Part shown: positions 10,765-22,531 of the stretch, piece by piece
How the letters are laid out: every line of letters begins with the position of its first letter
Numbering within the stretch: the stretch's first letter is position 1
Origin: Rhizophagus sp. LPA8_4_AMF
Lineage: Eukaryota; Glomeromycota; Glomeromycetes; Glomerales; Glomeraceae
NCBI GenBank assembly: GCA_021464525.1
Contig: JADRCO010000388.1
Location: forward strand, 1 to 34,925
Direction: 5' to 3'
DNA: 34,925 bases
Translations under genes and position numbers: made by a program
Notes under the pieces: generated by a model
Seen by the model: only the letters and a program-made list of their open reading frames with translations
Database searches by the model: none
What the model was told of the DNA's origin: nothing

Positions 10765-12955
10765 ATGGATTTAACAATTGATAAAATGTGGATTCAAGGT
10801 CAAAGACATAACCAAAACCAACCCTATGGAGGAGGGATCACATTAGTACTTGAATCAGTTAATGATACTTTTCAACAAAAGAGAGTAACTTTAACTGATG
10901 GAAATAGTTTTAAAATTGGTAGAATGACTAATAAAAGCACGGCCCCAGCAGAGTCAAATGGTTATTTTGATAGCAAAGTACTATCAAGAAACCATGCTGA
11001 AGTTATTTATCGTAATAATCAAGTTTTTATCAAAGATTTGAAATCTAGTAACGGTACGTTCATAAATGGTAAAAGATTAAGTGCTGAAGGTAAAGAGAGT
11101 AGTCCTTACGAACTCAGACATGGTGATGATTTGGAATTTGGAGTTGATATTGTTAATGAACAAGATAAGAAATTGATGTTCCGTAAAGTTGCCGCAAAAG
11201 TTTACTTCTCGCAAGCCGGGAATGAACTTTATGATGTTGGGATCAATGGAATGAATGGAATGAATGGAATGGAACATCAAAAGGTGATTACAAATGGTCA
11301 TGTATGTATAAAAATTTATTAGTTATTTATAAAAATTTATTCAAGTTATTTATATAAAAAAAAAAAAAATTTTTTTTTCATACAAACTAAACTAACTTTC
11401 ATCTTTTTATATCTTTTATCATTCAGATGAGTACTAAACGACGTGGTAACAGAACTCAACATCCTTCTTCCAATACCGAAAATTCTTTATTAACAATGTT
11501 AGAGGTAAGATTATTTCAAAGGGTTTTTTTTTCTATTCGTTTATTTTGATTTATATAACGTGTTTAATCATTGTATTATGTTCAGACTGAATTAGAACGT
11601 GCACGCGCTGAGTCGCGATACCTTTCAGAACTTGGTAGCATGCTTAATGATGCTACTAATACATTAGACTCAAGAGGCAAACGAGTAAGTAAAAACTTTA
11701 TATTTAGATTGAAATTTTTATTTATTTATTTTATCTTATTCATTATTTATTTTTTCTGTATAGGTAACTTTTGCTGATAAGGCAATGGATCTTCGATTCT
11801 ATGAAGAATCTAATTCAAAACTCGAGGAAGCTCAAATTAGACTTAAAGAAACGGAAATAAAATTAAATGAGGCCATAAATTCTCAAAGAGAGTATAAAGA
11901 AAAATTTATGGTATCTGATAAAAAAGTTATTGAATTAAAAGAAAAATACGCTGCCTCTGAGAAAAGAGTTAATGAATTAGAACAAAAATGTATCATATCC
12001 GAAAAGAAAATTAGTGAGTTGGAAGAGAAGTACAAGGAATCTGATAATAAAGTTGTTCATCTTGAACAAAAGTGTAAATATTCTGATCAGAAAGCATCCG
12101 AACTCGAAGACAAGTGCAAAACGTCCGAATCTAAGATTCGAGCTCTAGAGGATCTATTAAAAGGCACAGGTCATAGTCAAACGGAAACTGGCCAATCTAA
12201 GGATTTAGAGGAACAACTCATGAAAATAACGAATGAATTATCAAGTACTCAGTATTTACTTGAAGATACTCGTAATCGACTCGAGAGAACCGACAAAGAC
12301 CTTCATGCGTCACAAAAGAAGTGTAGAGAATTTCAATCATATGTAACTAAATATAATGAAGTTATGAAAACAATTGAGGAACTTCGTTCCGTTGGAGAAT
12401 CATATGGAAACCGAATAGAAACCCGAGATGAAGCTATTAAGAAGTTTGAAGAAGAGAAAGCTACTCTCTTATCTCGCATACAACATCTTGAAGAAGCGGC
12501 TAGAAAAAATGATAACGAATCCTCTTTCCTTGTCGAGCAATTAATGAAAATCGAATCTCTTAATAAAAGCTTAAAGGATGAAGCTGATAAGGAACGGGAA
12601 CGAGCAAAAAATTTACAAGTGGAATTTGATATAAGAGTTGAAGAAGAAGTACGACGGTTAACCTGTCATGAGGGAATATGGCGCCGCCACAAGAAACAAG
12701 AATCCGAACCTATTAAAGAATGTGAGATGACCAACGATCGTACAACGGAAACCGTAAATATTGAAGATAAAAAATTTAATAAGAAATTCAAAAAATCTCT
12801 ATTCGTTAAGGTGAGTAAATTTTGTTTAAATACTAAAAAAATTTTTCTAAAATAATTAAAATAATTTGCTAAATTTTTTTTCTGATTAATAGGGATCGAT
12901 TGGCGTAGTAGTTCTTGGAATTGGTGCTTGGTGTCTTTCCAAACTATGTCCTTAA
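10765..12955 (+). CDS. FHA/coiled-coil/tail-anchored STRIPAK subunit (SLMAP/PRO45/Far9-like)
   Basis: Five exons: 10765-11301, 11427-11504, 11586-11684, 11764-12810 and 12893-12955, coding 607 residues with all phases closing. The FHA domain spans roughly residues 28-130, with key parts IGR (51-53), LSRNHAEV (73-80) and SSNGTFINGKRL (94-105). That is the phosphothreonine-reading set. A Gly-Asn-Met microsatellite stretch precedes a linker, followed by a long coiled coil (about 185-535). Residues 288-370 of it are six 14-residue repeats. The last exon codes a C-terminal hydrophobic anchor (IGVVVLGIGAWCLSKLCP). FHA, coiled coil and tail anchor in this order is the layout of animal SLMAP, Sordaria PRO45 and yeast Far9/Vps64. 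These hold the STRIPAK phosphatase-kinase complex on the nuclear envelope, ER or mitochondria. Which paralogue it is remains open. Confidence 0.87.
11911..12162 (+). repeat. Six 42-nt/14-residue coding repeats in the coiled coil
   Basis: Consecutive 14-residue units read SDKKVIELKEKYAA, SEKRVNELEQKCII, SEKKISELEEKYKE, SDNKVVHLEQKCKY, SDQKASELEDKCKT and SESKIRALEDLL. Each is two heptads. The DNA copies have diverged but keep the 42-nt period. Confidence 0.9.
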
Positions 12956-13466
12956 AAAAAATTGCAAAAATTGCAAAAATCACAACATTAATGAAAATCT
13001 CCACCACCACAAAAATTATGAAACCAACCAAAACAACCGACATCAAGCTTAGAAAAACATTGCATGTAAATTCTGGCTAAAAATCTAGTCACGTTGTTGC
13101 ATGGCAAATTTTTTCACGCTTGACACGACATTATGTGTAAATATTATTATTCATCAATATACATATATGCATATTTATATGATAGAAAAAAATTTTTTTT
13201 TAAATAATAAATAATTTTTTTTTTGGTTTCTCGATTACTTTATAACCTTCGAGTTAGGTGATCGGATACCAAAAAATACTATGGAAAAAAAAATTTTTTT
13301 CAATTAAGTTAAATATTCATAAAAACATCAATAATTTAATAACAAATAATAGCAAATTTTTTTTTTTTAAAAAAAAATGTAAATAGTTATCATAATTACA
13401 CACATATTTTAGTCTTATTATTAATTAATTTATATACATATCATTCAAATCATTTATAATATTCAA

Positions 13467-13558
13467 TTTTAATATCATTTGTTAAATTTTGATATCATTT
13501 GTTAAATTTAATATCATTTGTATTTAATATCATTTGTTAATTTTAATATCATTTATTA
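13467..13558. repeat. Degenerate tandem repeat, period 16-20 bp
   Basis: Five copies of ATATCATTTGTTAAATTT-like units carry the core ATATCATTT at 13472, 13492, 13511, 13527 and 13546. Spacing varies between 16 and 20 bases. Confidence 0.85.
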
Positions 13559-13869
13559 ACTGTTAAAGCGAAAAAAAAAAATAATTTATTAAAATTAAAA
13601 AGTAAATAAAATTATTATTATTTAAAAAAAAAAGAAAAGTAACTGTTAAAAGCAAGTTTTTTTTTTTTAATTGCATAAAATTGCATCAAAGATTGTACTA
13701 TTTGATAATATTGTTAATATTGTTTTCAAAGAATCTTTATCTTTTGTTAAAATTTAAAGAGATCACGAGTTCATGACTTTGTTTGATTTTTTCATTATTT
13801 CTAACTTTAATAATTAATATAATTGGATTATTCAAAGTTAGTTTAACTTTTTTACGCAAAAATATTATT

Positions 13870-13986
13870 GGGATCCCCCCATTTGGTCATTTTGGTTTAC
13901 CAAAATGATTAGGGGTTACCCATCATACTTTTCCAAATTTAAGAAAAAAGCTTACGGAGGAAACTCCGTATTTTTTTTTTTTTTTT
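13870..13986. repeat. Palindrome cluster with hairpin plus T-run
   Basis: A perfect 10-bp inverted repeat (TCATTTTGGT 13887-13896 and ACCAAAATGA 13899-13908, 2-base gap) is flanked by imperfectly complementary GGGATCCCCCC and AGGGGTTACCC. About 45 bases on, TACGGAG (13953-13959) pairs with CTCCGTA (13964-13970) and is followed directly by a T-run. This suggests a small inverted-repeat element or a Pol III-like 3' end. Confidence 0.65.
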
Positions 13987-14545
13987 GAAATATTACTAAT
14001 TATAGAAATTTTATATGATTATATGATTATTTTAATTTAATATATATACCGTAATTAGGAAATTAAGACTTTATTTAATGTTTTGGTTAAATTCTCGGAG
14101 TAACTTCAAATTACACGGATTTTTTTTCTTAATTTTCATTTTAATTTATTTTTTTTGATAAATAGAATTTTTTAGCGATATCTGCATAAAAACTCGAGTT
14201 TTAGTATCACAACATGTAATGCGTGTTATTGTATCATTCTACCAACCAATTACACTAATATTCATGTCATATGGCTGAAATTCTGCATTCCTATTTGTGT
14301 CCCAAATAGGGTCCAGCAAAAAAAATTATGGATTGTCTATTTGTCACACTGCTGCGAATCAAATTACTGATGTTTAAAAACTTAAAAAATACAAATGATT
14401 ATGAGAAAAAAATAAGGACCTAGATATTATACTGCATAAAAAATATATATAACGACATTTTGAAACTAATCAACGATTCAACGTGAAATAATAATATAAC
14501 AGTCTACTGATTTAAAGAAGATACTAAAAATACTAACAATATAAT

Positions 14546-17500
14546 ATGGTATCTTCTCCGGTACTCGCTCCAATGCGGATCCCTGAGATCCCTGAGGTGG
14601 TGAATCCTCCCATTCCTGGAGAAGCTCATCGTTATTATGGAAACATTCACTTGAAACAACTTAAGCTTCCTAATAATAATAATCTTCGTGGAGCTACTAC
14701 AACAAGTTATCCTCGATATTCTGAGGACGGTTCAATCGAAGGCGACCTAGATATTCATGATGCAGCAGCTGCTGGTAATTTCACAAGGGTAAAAGAGTTA
14801 CTTGCTCCTCAAGGTTCCGGTGAAACATCATCCGCATTTTTGCTTGCAAATGATTTCAGTTCTTCTTCTGGTCTAACACCTCTTCATTATGCTGCTTCGC
14901 GTGGCCATTATGAAATTGTAAAATGGTTGATTGATGCTGGAGCTATTGTTGATCTTGAGGATCAAACGGGAGAAGTACGTGAGCTTGATCTTTTGCTTAT
15001 TCTAAGATAATTTTCATTAGATTAAGATTTTTTTTTTTTCTCTTTTAGACGGCTCTCCTAAAAGCTTCTTATAATGGCCATTCTTCAGTTGTTGCTTTAC
15101 TTATACAAAAGGATGCTAATGTTTCTTTGAGAGACAATGATGGTTGGACTGCATTGCATAATGCTTCCGCTCAAGGTTACTTAAAGATCGTAAAATATTT
15201 TATTGAACATACTAAAGCTGATATTGATGTGAAGAGTAGTAAAGGTTATACTCCATTAAGTAAGTTAAAAAAAAGTGTAATTTGTTTTTTGCTAATTAAA
15301 ATTGATCATCTTTGATTTCTAAATATCATTTCATTTATTTTTAGTGAATGCTGCATCAAAAGGAAATATTGAAACTGTTGAATACCTTTTAGACCATCAT
15401 GCGAATCCTTTCATAAAAAATAGACTTGGTGAAAATGCATATGATGTTGCCGCTACAAGTCAAGAAATATATATTTGTGGATTATTAGAAAGAGCAGAAC
15501 GCGAATGGTGGAAAGGAAAAAGATCATTACCCAATCGTATGTATTAGTTTTATAAAGAATTAATGTTCTTGATGTTTTATGTTTTTTTATATAAATGAAT
15601 TTAATTCATCTTTTTTTTTTTCCTTATAATTTATAGCCACATCAATTAAAGAACTTACTGATATGCCAAACTTTGACCAACCCTATAATGTTAATGATTG
15701 TCACATTACTGTTCCTGTCATTGTTCATGAAAATCAACGTTCTGCTTCGTCATTTGGTTTGTCTCTTCGTGGATCACCAAAATATACTGCTAATAATTTA
15801 TTGAAAAGTGATTTTCGAGGACCTTGGTCACTTCCCGATGGTAGACCTACTACAAAAGATGAAGTTAAATTACCTGTGGCTTCCATTTCATCATCTGCTT
15901 CAATTATTTCTAATGCAACCTCTTCAAAATCACGCAATTCTTGGTTCTGGGTAACTGATTGGCAAATTGATATGACACATCCACGTGTTGACTCACAAGG
16001 GTGGCAATATGCTAAAAATTTCGAAGAAAGTGAAAAAAATTGGTACACTGCACCATTATCCAATAGTGGAAGTTGGGTTAGAAGAAGAAGATGGGTTCGT
16101 GTCATGAAACGTGTTATTGATGTAACAAAAGAAGGAGGAAATGTTTTACATTTTGTTCCAGAAAACAATACTCAAATCGATGGTGTTGATTATATTAAGC
16201 GAGCTGTATCGATTATTAATAAAAAATCTGTTAATGAAGATGATCAATTAGCACAATATAAGGAAGCAATAGATATTTTAATATCTGGAAGCAAAAGTAT
16301 GTACTTTTTTTTTCTTTAAATTAGGAATAATAGTCCTTTTATTAAATATTTATTCATACTTTTATTATTCTTTCAATTTTAGATGATACCAATCAAACAC
16401 GTAAACAAGAAGCCACATCTCTTGCAAATAGTTTTTTGTCTCATGCTGAACATTTAGATAATAGAATAAAAGGAATTGATACTGGTGCAACTCCTACTAG
16501 TCCAAGTTTTAAAGATGTTCCAATAACCCCAACACTCTCAAAGTCGTCATCACCAACTCCATTTAGGTTAGAATCATCTCCTGTAACTCCAACTAGTCGA
16601 CCAAATAGTGTTGCCCCCACAATAACGAACTTAAATGCTCCATCGACATTAAGTCTTAGAAGTACTGAGGAAAGTCCATGGAATCATACTATTCAAAGTG
16701 ATGACGCGGTTAGTACACTTTTTGGTGAATCATCCGTGGTATCTCCAACACGTGCACATGCTCAACTAGGTTTAACCGTTACAAATGTGCAAGCAAATAC
16801 TCTTACTCCTTTTGGTAAATGGGAGAATGATGAAGATGTACAAGACTGTCGAAGGTGTCATAGGAAGTTTGGTATATGGATTAGGAGACATCATTGCAGG
16901 TTCGTAAAGAACTTTATAGCTGAGACTAACAAATTTTTATAAAAAAAATTAAAAGTCGATATGGATTATAGTATTTTTTTTTTTTCTTTTTTAATATTAT
17001 TATTTTTTGAATTTTTTTTATGATGAACTAAAATAATATAAAATCTAGACGATGTGGTCAAGTGGTTTGTGATAAGTGTTCTACTGCAAGAGTTACTTTA
17101 CCGTCAAATCAAGTGCTTACTGATCCATCTCAAAGTGGTGAAACAAGTCAGTCATCTCACCATCGCGTGTGTGATAAATGTTACCAATCGTTGCTCTCAT
17201 CTCGACCGAGATCCAATAGCTTTACTTCGACAACAATTGTTCCTAGTTCATCTACCATGAACCATAGAAGACGTATGAGCAATAACTCTACCATGACCGA
17301 CTGTCCTGTCTGTAATATACCATTAACGGGAGGAAAATCTGCTCAAGAACACATCAGCAATTGTGTCGATGCCAACAGCGGCAACGGAATTAGCGGTTAT
17401 AAATATGTGGGTGAGGAACAAATTACAGGGTAGCAAGAAAGAACTATATATCTCATTGGCGAAAAAAAAAACATTATTATAACTTATTCGCGGTTTCTTG

Positions 17501-18053
17501 TCTTGCTTCCTTTGTGTTGGTACACTTCTACCACATTCCTTTATTTTTCCCCATTCAACCATTCACATGCCACATCAAATCGGAATCATTTTATTTACAG
17601 TCTACAAACTCCCTCAAAATAACCCCCTCGTTGGCCAAGAATGTCCCATCTGTCTCGAAGAATTCCTTTCCGGTAAGTATTAATTATTCAATTATATGAG
17701 CACTATGGGCACAGGTAGTAGGAAGGGTGATAATTTAGAAGTTCAAAAATTTAAATCTGATTTAAATGTTAAAATCAAACGATTTGAATCAATAATTTTT
17801 TGTTGATTATTTCAATATCATATATTTATTAACATAAGATCAGATTTTGAATTGTCCTTTTTCTACCAGCAAGAAATCATATTATTGTTATTTTTTGTAA
17901 ATTGATCAAGATGACTTTTTTTTTAAAAAAAAATTTATATCTATTTTTATAGGCGAAACCGTCGCGAGACTGAACTGTTTTTGTTCATACCACTATCATT
18001 GTATACGAGATTGGTTCGCTAAAGGGGGAGAATGTCCTACCCATTATCTATAA
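14546..18053 (+). CDS. Ankyrin-DysF-MIT-like-FYVE-RING protein, probable endosomal E3 ligase
   Basis: Eight exons: 14546-14974, 15049-15259, 15345-15536, 15637-16296, 16383-16899, 17049-17410, 17601-17672 and 17953-18053, coding 847 residues with all phases closing. Five to six ankyrin repeats lie at about 68-265 (GLTPLHYAASRGHYEIVKWL, GWTALHNASAQGYLKIVKYF). A DysF/Pex30-like domain lies at 380-436 (WFWVTDWQIDMTHP...GWQYAKNF...VRRRRWVRVMKR). A helical MIT-like stretch covers about 455-525, then a Ser/Thr-Pro-rich linker. A FYVE finger spans about 645-720 (C653, CHRKF, RRHHCRRCGQVVC). Next comes a CPVC...H..NC zinc motif. The C-terminal RING (805-845) starts CPIC and ends CPTH, with His in the last ligand place. 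FYVE binds PI3P on endosomes and RING should recruit a ubiquitin E2, as in yeast Pib1, whose VYKLP..PL.GQEC linker this resembles. The MIT call is the least certain part. Confidence 0.9.
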
Positions 18054-19431
18054 TACTACATATATTTTTAATACTGAAAAAAATGGTTCGTTTCTTGTCC
18101 TAACTTTTCCTTCTTTATTATTTATCATTTTTATAAAATATTAAAAAAAAGAAAAAAAGAAAAAAAAAACAAAAAAAAAAAGAGCAAAAAGAAAACATAA
18201 ATAACTTGCAAGGCAAACTTATTCGTGATTTGTTGAGTCAATTGTAAAAATTTTTAATTTCGCACTAATAATATTTTATCATTTTTTTTTTTTTTTTTTT
18301 TCAATTAACTCACATATTACGAATTTGAACTATTTGAACTTTATATTTTTTGTAACATATCATTTTATCGTTCATTAGAAAATATCATCGCTTTTTGTAT
18401 GTAAGATTTAATAAGATTTTTTTTTATTTCTATTTCCGCTTTTTTTTACCAAATAAATTAAAATATTTTCATAATAATTTTTTATTATGATAATCTATTG
18501 CTACTGCTGATAATATTATTAATTGTGTCCAATGTATTTTTAAATCTAAACCATCTTTGCTTTACATCAAAGATTCAATAGTTTGTTTCAAAAGAAATTT
18601 ATAATAATTGAAGCTGTTACGTGTACGGAAAAAGGTTGTAACAAAAAAACCCAATTCATTCATTTTGTTATCAAGACCTTAGCTTTTTTTTTTGCTAGAA
18701 AATGTGAGATACATTACTTGCTCTAAGCAGGTTTTTTGGGCTAGATAGCTAATTTCCACTCTTTTTTACAGGCTATCAAAGTTACGGAATAGATTTCTAT
18801 TGTCAAAAAAAAACTTAAGCTGTCACATGATGAATCATTGAAATGTTAATGTCAAGGTCCGCAACTTTAATAAAGATAATGCCAAAACGCGTAAAAAGAA
18901 ATTATCGTATAGTTTATATTAAATTAGATTACAGATAAAAAAAGAAAAAAAAAAGAATAAATAATAATAATAATTGATGGTAGAAAAAAAAATAGAAATA
19001 AAAAATTATTTCATTAATTCATTATAAAAAAATTAAATAATAAAGTAAAATAAAAATAAAAAGAAAAAGATTCATTATATTCATTATGTAAAAAATCTTT
19101 TCTTTGTTTTTATGGTCTTTATGATCTATTTTTTTTTATCTAAAACATGTAATAAAATTCTTTCTAAAAAAAATAAAAATGTTATATAATTTAGGAACTG
19201 AGACATGAATACTAATAAATATATTATATATATTTTTTTTAAAAAATTAAATAAAAAAAGAAAAATGCTCAGTAAGATAAAAAAAAAAAAATAATTTAAA
19301 TACAAAATGATAAAAAAAAAACTATACAATAATAGAATAATCTTCTCAAAGATCAAATGTAATCCACTTGACAAAAAAAATAAATAAATAAATAAATAAA
19401 TAATAATATTGTTCATAGTTCATAAATGATC
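18054..19431. other. Convergent intergenic region
   Basis: Two genes end toward each other here. The DNA is A/T-run rich with a T-run at 18282-18301 and an (AAAT) microsatellite near 19378-19402. No frame with coding character was seen. A 96-codon minus frame at 19126-19416 is poly-Phe/Leu/Ile read from A-runs. Confidence 0.5.
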
Positions 19432-21939
19432 TCAAAGATCAATAACATCAAAATTACCATTCCCTTCACTTTTAAGGTAATTATCTTTCCTTCTTCCATC
19501 ACCGTCACCTATAGTACCATTATTATTATTTATTAATGCTATAGACGGAGAATTGTTTCTAATTTCACCCGTTCCTAATGACATATCAACAGAAATACGA
19601 TTTGGGTTCATTTTATAAGATGGTTCGGGACGAACAACAGCTGTACGTCTTGTATAAGCTGCGGAATTCCTCCTTTCATCTTCTGCTATTTGTTCTGGTG
19701 TTGGTATTAATGAACGCGATGATGGACGTGTGGTAAGTAATGATGATGATGGATTAACCAAGTATCGTGAAAATGTCTTTGATCGAAGTAAAAATAACAT
19801 TGAAATCATTGACAATGAGGTTGACGTATCTTTTGTGGTCTAAGTAAATGCGAAAAAAAAATGAATTAGTAAAAAAAAAAGTTAAATCCAACGAGACGGA
19901 TATTATTGTAGCTTACTCTAGATTTCCAAAAGTTCGATACAGTTGGAGAAAGCGATGATACAAATACATTCGAGATGGTCAAGAATGAAAATGAAACCAT
20001 GAAAATAATCATTATAATAAACGCCTAATATATACGGTAAATATAAAAATGATGATTATTATTATTACTCTGATTCAAACTGTAAAAAAGATAATAAAAA
20101 AAAAGAGTATATTTCCTTACTTTAATAGCCTTCTCTTTATCAGCCTTATTAGAAAATTTGAAAACCAAAGATTCACCAATTTTTTGTTTAACCTCTCGGT
20201 CAGTCGCCAAAGCCAAAATCATATATATACCAAATGATAAAAATCCAATATTCATTAATGCAATGAAAATAATTTCCCATATAATTGATGGAATGAATAT
20301 ATTTCCGATATTTGAATTGGTTCTTTCCAATATGCGAATGATAAATGTTATTAAAATTAATAATATATTTAAATATAAAACATGACGATAAATGCGTGTT
20401 GAAATTCTGACGATTGATGATAATCTTATATCAAACAATGTTATTTCTCTCGCCGCTCTAACCCTATTTAAGAAACAATTTATTAGTAAATTATCTACTT
20501 GGAAATCTTGAAAAAATAAATAAGATATAATAAATAAATTACCATGAAAATAGTAACGTCACATAAAGTAAACATAAAATCAAATAATTAAGTTCACTAA
20601 AAAGAGTGAATCCAACTAATGAAAAACACTCTCGTACGTTGTCAGGATCAACAACCAACATGATTAGTGACGCTATATAAAGTTTTAAATTATGTAAGTA
20701 TATTTAATCTTAATGTTATATATTTAAATATTAAATAACAGAAAAAAATCTAATTACCGAGAGAACTAAATGCTATTCCTGGCAGAATATACATGTTTGG
20801 ATTATTAGGGACAAAATCCCATAAATCAAGGAAGCATATTATGGAATATATTGTAAATACAAATATAGCACCAAAAGTTACTCCCCAATTAATTGTCCAT
20901 GCTAGTAAATCTTGACTATTAATTAACCTCATCCAAGGACCAATATCTTTATAAAGGTAAAAATGATAAAGGTAAAAAAAGATTGCGGTTTCCGGTAAGT
21001 AGGTGAAATGGCTATAAAAAATTTATCATTAAAAATAGATTAATATTTCTCTTACCTGAGGTAATTACAACATGATCTATTGTTGAAGTCAGAGATTCCA
21101 AATGTAACATGTCATTTCTAAGAAGCAGGGTCACGCCTACTTTAAAATCTTTAAATAAACCACGATCAACCGCAAATGGTTCTTTAATTCCAGGATCTCC
21201 GTTATTCATAGATGTAAATAAAATAACTTGCGGTACTCCAGAAATTGACTCTCCTCGTTTTCTCATTATGATCTTATTATTCATTTCATTTCTATCTATA
21301 AAATGTTCATTTCTTTTTGAAAATGTTTGTTTTGTTGGTAGTAATGATGGATTATTTTGTGATATTGAATACGTTCCATTAGATAATATTGTCGTTCCTT
21401 CGGGCAGACCATTTTGAAAATTATCGGGTAAGATCAAATCTTGTGTTATCCATTTATTCCTGCAAGAAAAAAAATAAATTACTTTGTATTTAATTTCTTA
21501 CAAGAGAAAAAAAAAATAAAAGTCACAACTTAAACTTACCAACTTACCTTAATATCAGGTCAGATAATGTATCACAAGATTGGTTACCATTAACACTACC
21601 AAAAGGAATAACCAATAAAGCAACTCCTATTGGAATAGGATTTAGAGTACAAGGAGCAACTAATAAACCATCAGATTCATTTTGATCTCTCTCTATAAAT
21701 TTAGCAAATTCTATTTTTCCTCTAATAATAACGTCATCATTATAATAATTATTTTGATCAGAATTTTTTAAAAATAATAAATCAAAATTTTTTAAAGAAT
21801 CAATCTCATTATTTTCTTTGTCATATAATAATAATTTTGCATCAACATAATTTATATAATAATTTCCAAATAATAATAAAAAACTAAATATTAAATTACA
21901 TAACGATATTTTTTTTGAAGAAAAGGGGCCAGTCATCAT
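19432..21939 (-). CDS. Signal-peptide seven-span receptor-like membrane protein, unknown family
   Basis: Seven exons: 21939-21548, 21459-21056, 20946-20758, 20672-20543, 20463-20121, 20024-19917 and 19839-19432, coding 657 residues with all phases closing. A signal peptide ends near IINYVDA-like residues 28-35. A lumenal or extracellular domain to about 270 has sequons NES, NQS and NGT and two cysteines that could pair (APCTL, NQSCD). Then come spans near 279-305, 316-338, 354-372, 400-418, 430-458, 487-512 and a short one near 530-540. A 110-residue Ser/Arg/Asn-rich tail follows. Basic loops (RVRAARE, KQKIGESLVFKF) fall on the side opposite the ectodomain, so the positive-inside rule fits an N-out seven-span protein. 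The ectodomain region GLLVAPCTLNPIPIGVALL faintly recalls protease-associated domains. I recognise no family; a GPCR-like or sensor role is inference only. Confidence 0.82.
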
Positions 21940-22531
21940 GATTTTTTTAGGAAATAAATGATTTTTAAAAAAAGGGATGATTTATTTATTTATTTATTTC
22001 TTCCCCCGTTGAAAATCAAAAGAATGTAGAATTATAACATGAAAGAAGAAATATGATCTTTTGTTTATGGTCGTTAATATTTTGTGTGAGGAAAAGTAGG
22101 TTTTTTTTGTAATGTGTAATTTATGCGATATATTTATGTAATAATGTTAAGGAGAAACTAAAATTATCTTCCATAAAAAAATAAGGTTTCTCTTTTTTCA
22201 AAAAAAAAAAATTAACTTTTTTGATGCAAATATGATGCAAATGTTAATAATGCAATAGTCGTAATAATGACAAACAATTTATAATGAAATTCTATTTAAA
22301 TCAAAAAATGTAACAAACATAACATGCAATTTATCTATTAATTTAATGACGATAATAATAAGGAGGAATATAATATATGATACGTCTCTATACTTAAAGG
22401 GAACTAAGCGAAAAAATAAAGAGAGTGAAGGAATACAAAAAGTAAATCTAGTGTTTATATAAAAATTAAATTTTCAATCCCCAAATTTAGATTATGATCT
22501 TCTCAACACGTAACAGTCACAAAGAATTCTA
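21940..22531. promoter_or_regulatory. Upstream region of the seven-span gene
   Basis: AT-rich DNA with an (ATTT) stretch near 21980-21998 just 5' of the ATG. No factor site was recognised, and no other gene was seen. Confidence 0.35.

Larger units (their letters stand above)
12956..14545. other. Intergenic between FHA and ankyrin/FYVE genes
   Basis: About 1.6 kb without a recognisable gene. It holds the 3' end of the FHA transcript, a degenerate tandem array (13467-13558), a palindromic cluster (13870-13986) and a short inverted pair CTATTTG...CAAATAG near 14299-14317. The right end should include the promoter of the next gene. Confidence 0.5.

Noticed and set aside
12666-13046. 126-codon minus-strand frame
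   Set aside because: Antisense to the end of the FHA gene and its 3' flank; Val/Ile/Phe-rich content comes from A/T codons read backward.
13467-13558. CRISPR-like spaced repeats
   Set aside because: Units are contiguous, degenerate and AT-only, with no distinct spacers; the surrounding genes are eukaryotic.
13953-13986. Bacterial rho-independent terminator
   Set aside because: Hairpin plus T-run has the right shape, but the window is clearly eukaryotic and no gene ends just upstream.
15734-16168. 144-codon minus-strand frame
   Set aside because: Antisense to exon 4 of the ankyrin/FYVE gene, whose DysF signature and phase-consistent splicing are decisive; the minus frame matches no family.
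17498-17699. Two plus-strand ATG frames across the RING exon
   Set aside because: They start inside intron 6 and one is out of frame; splicing GTGAGG to TTTACAG gives the conserved VYKLP-RING reading.
19126-19416. 96-codon minus frame rich in Phe, Ile, Leu
   Set aside because: Derived from A-runs and an AAAT microsatellite; no natural protein pattern.
21109-21417. 102-codon plus-strand frame
   Set aside because: Antisense to exon 2 of the seven-span gene, which closes in phase with six other exons.
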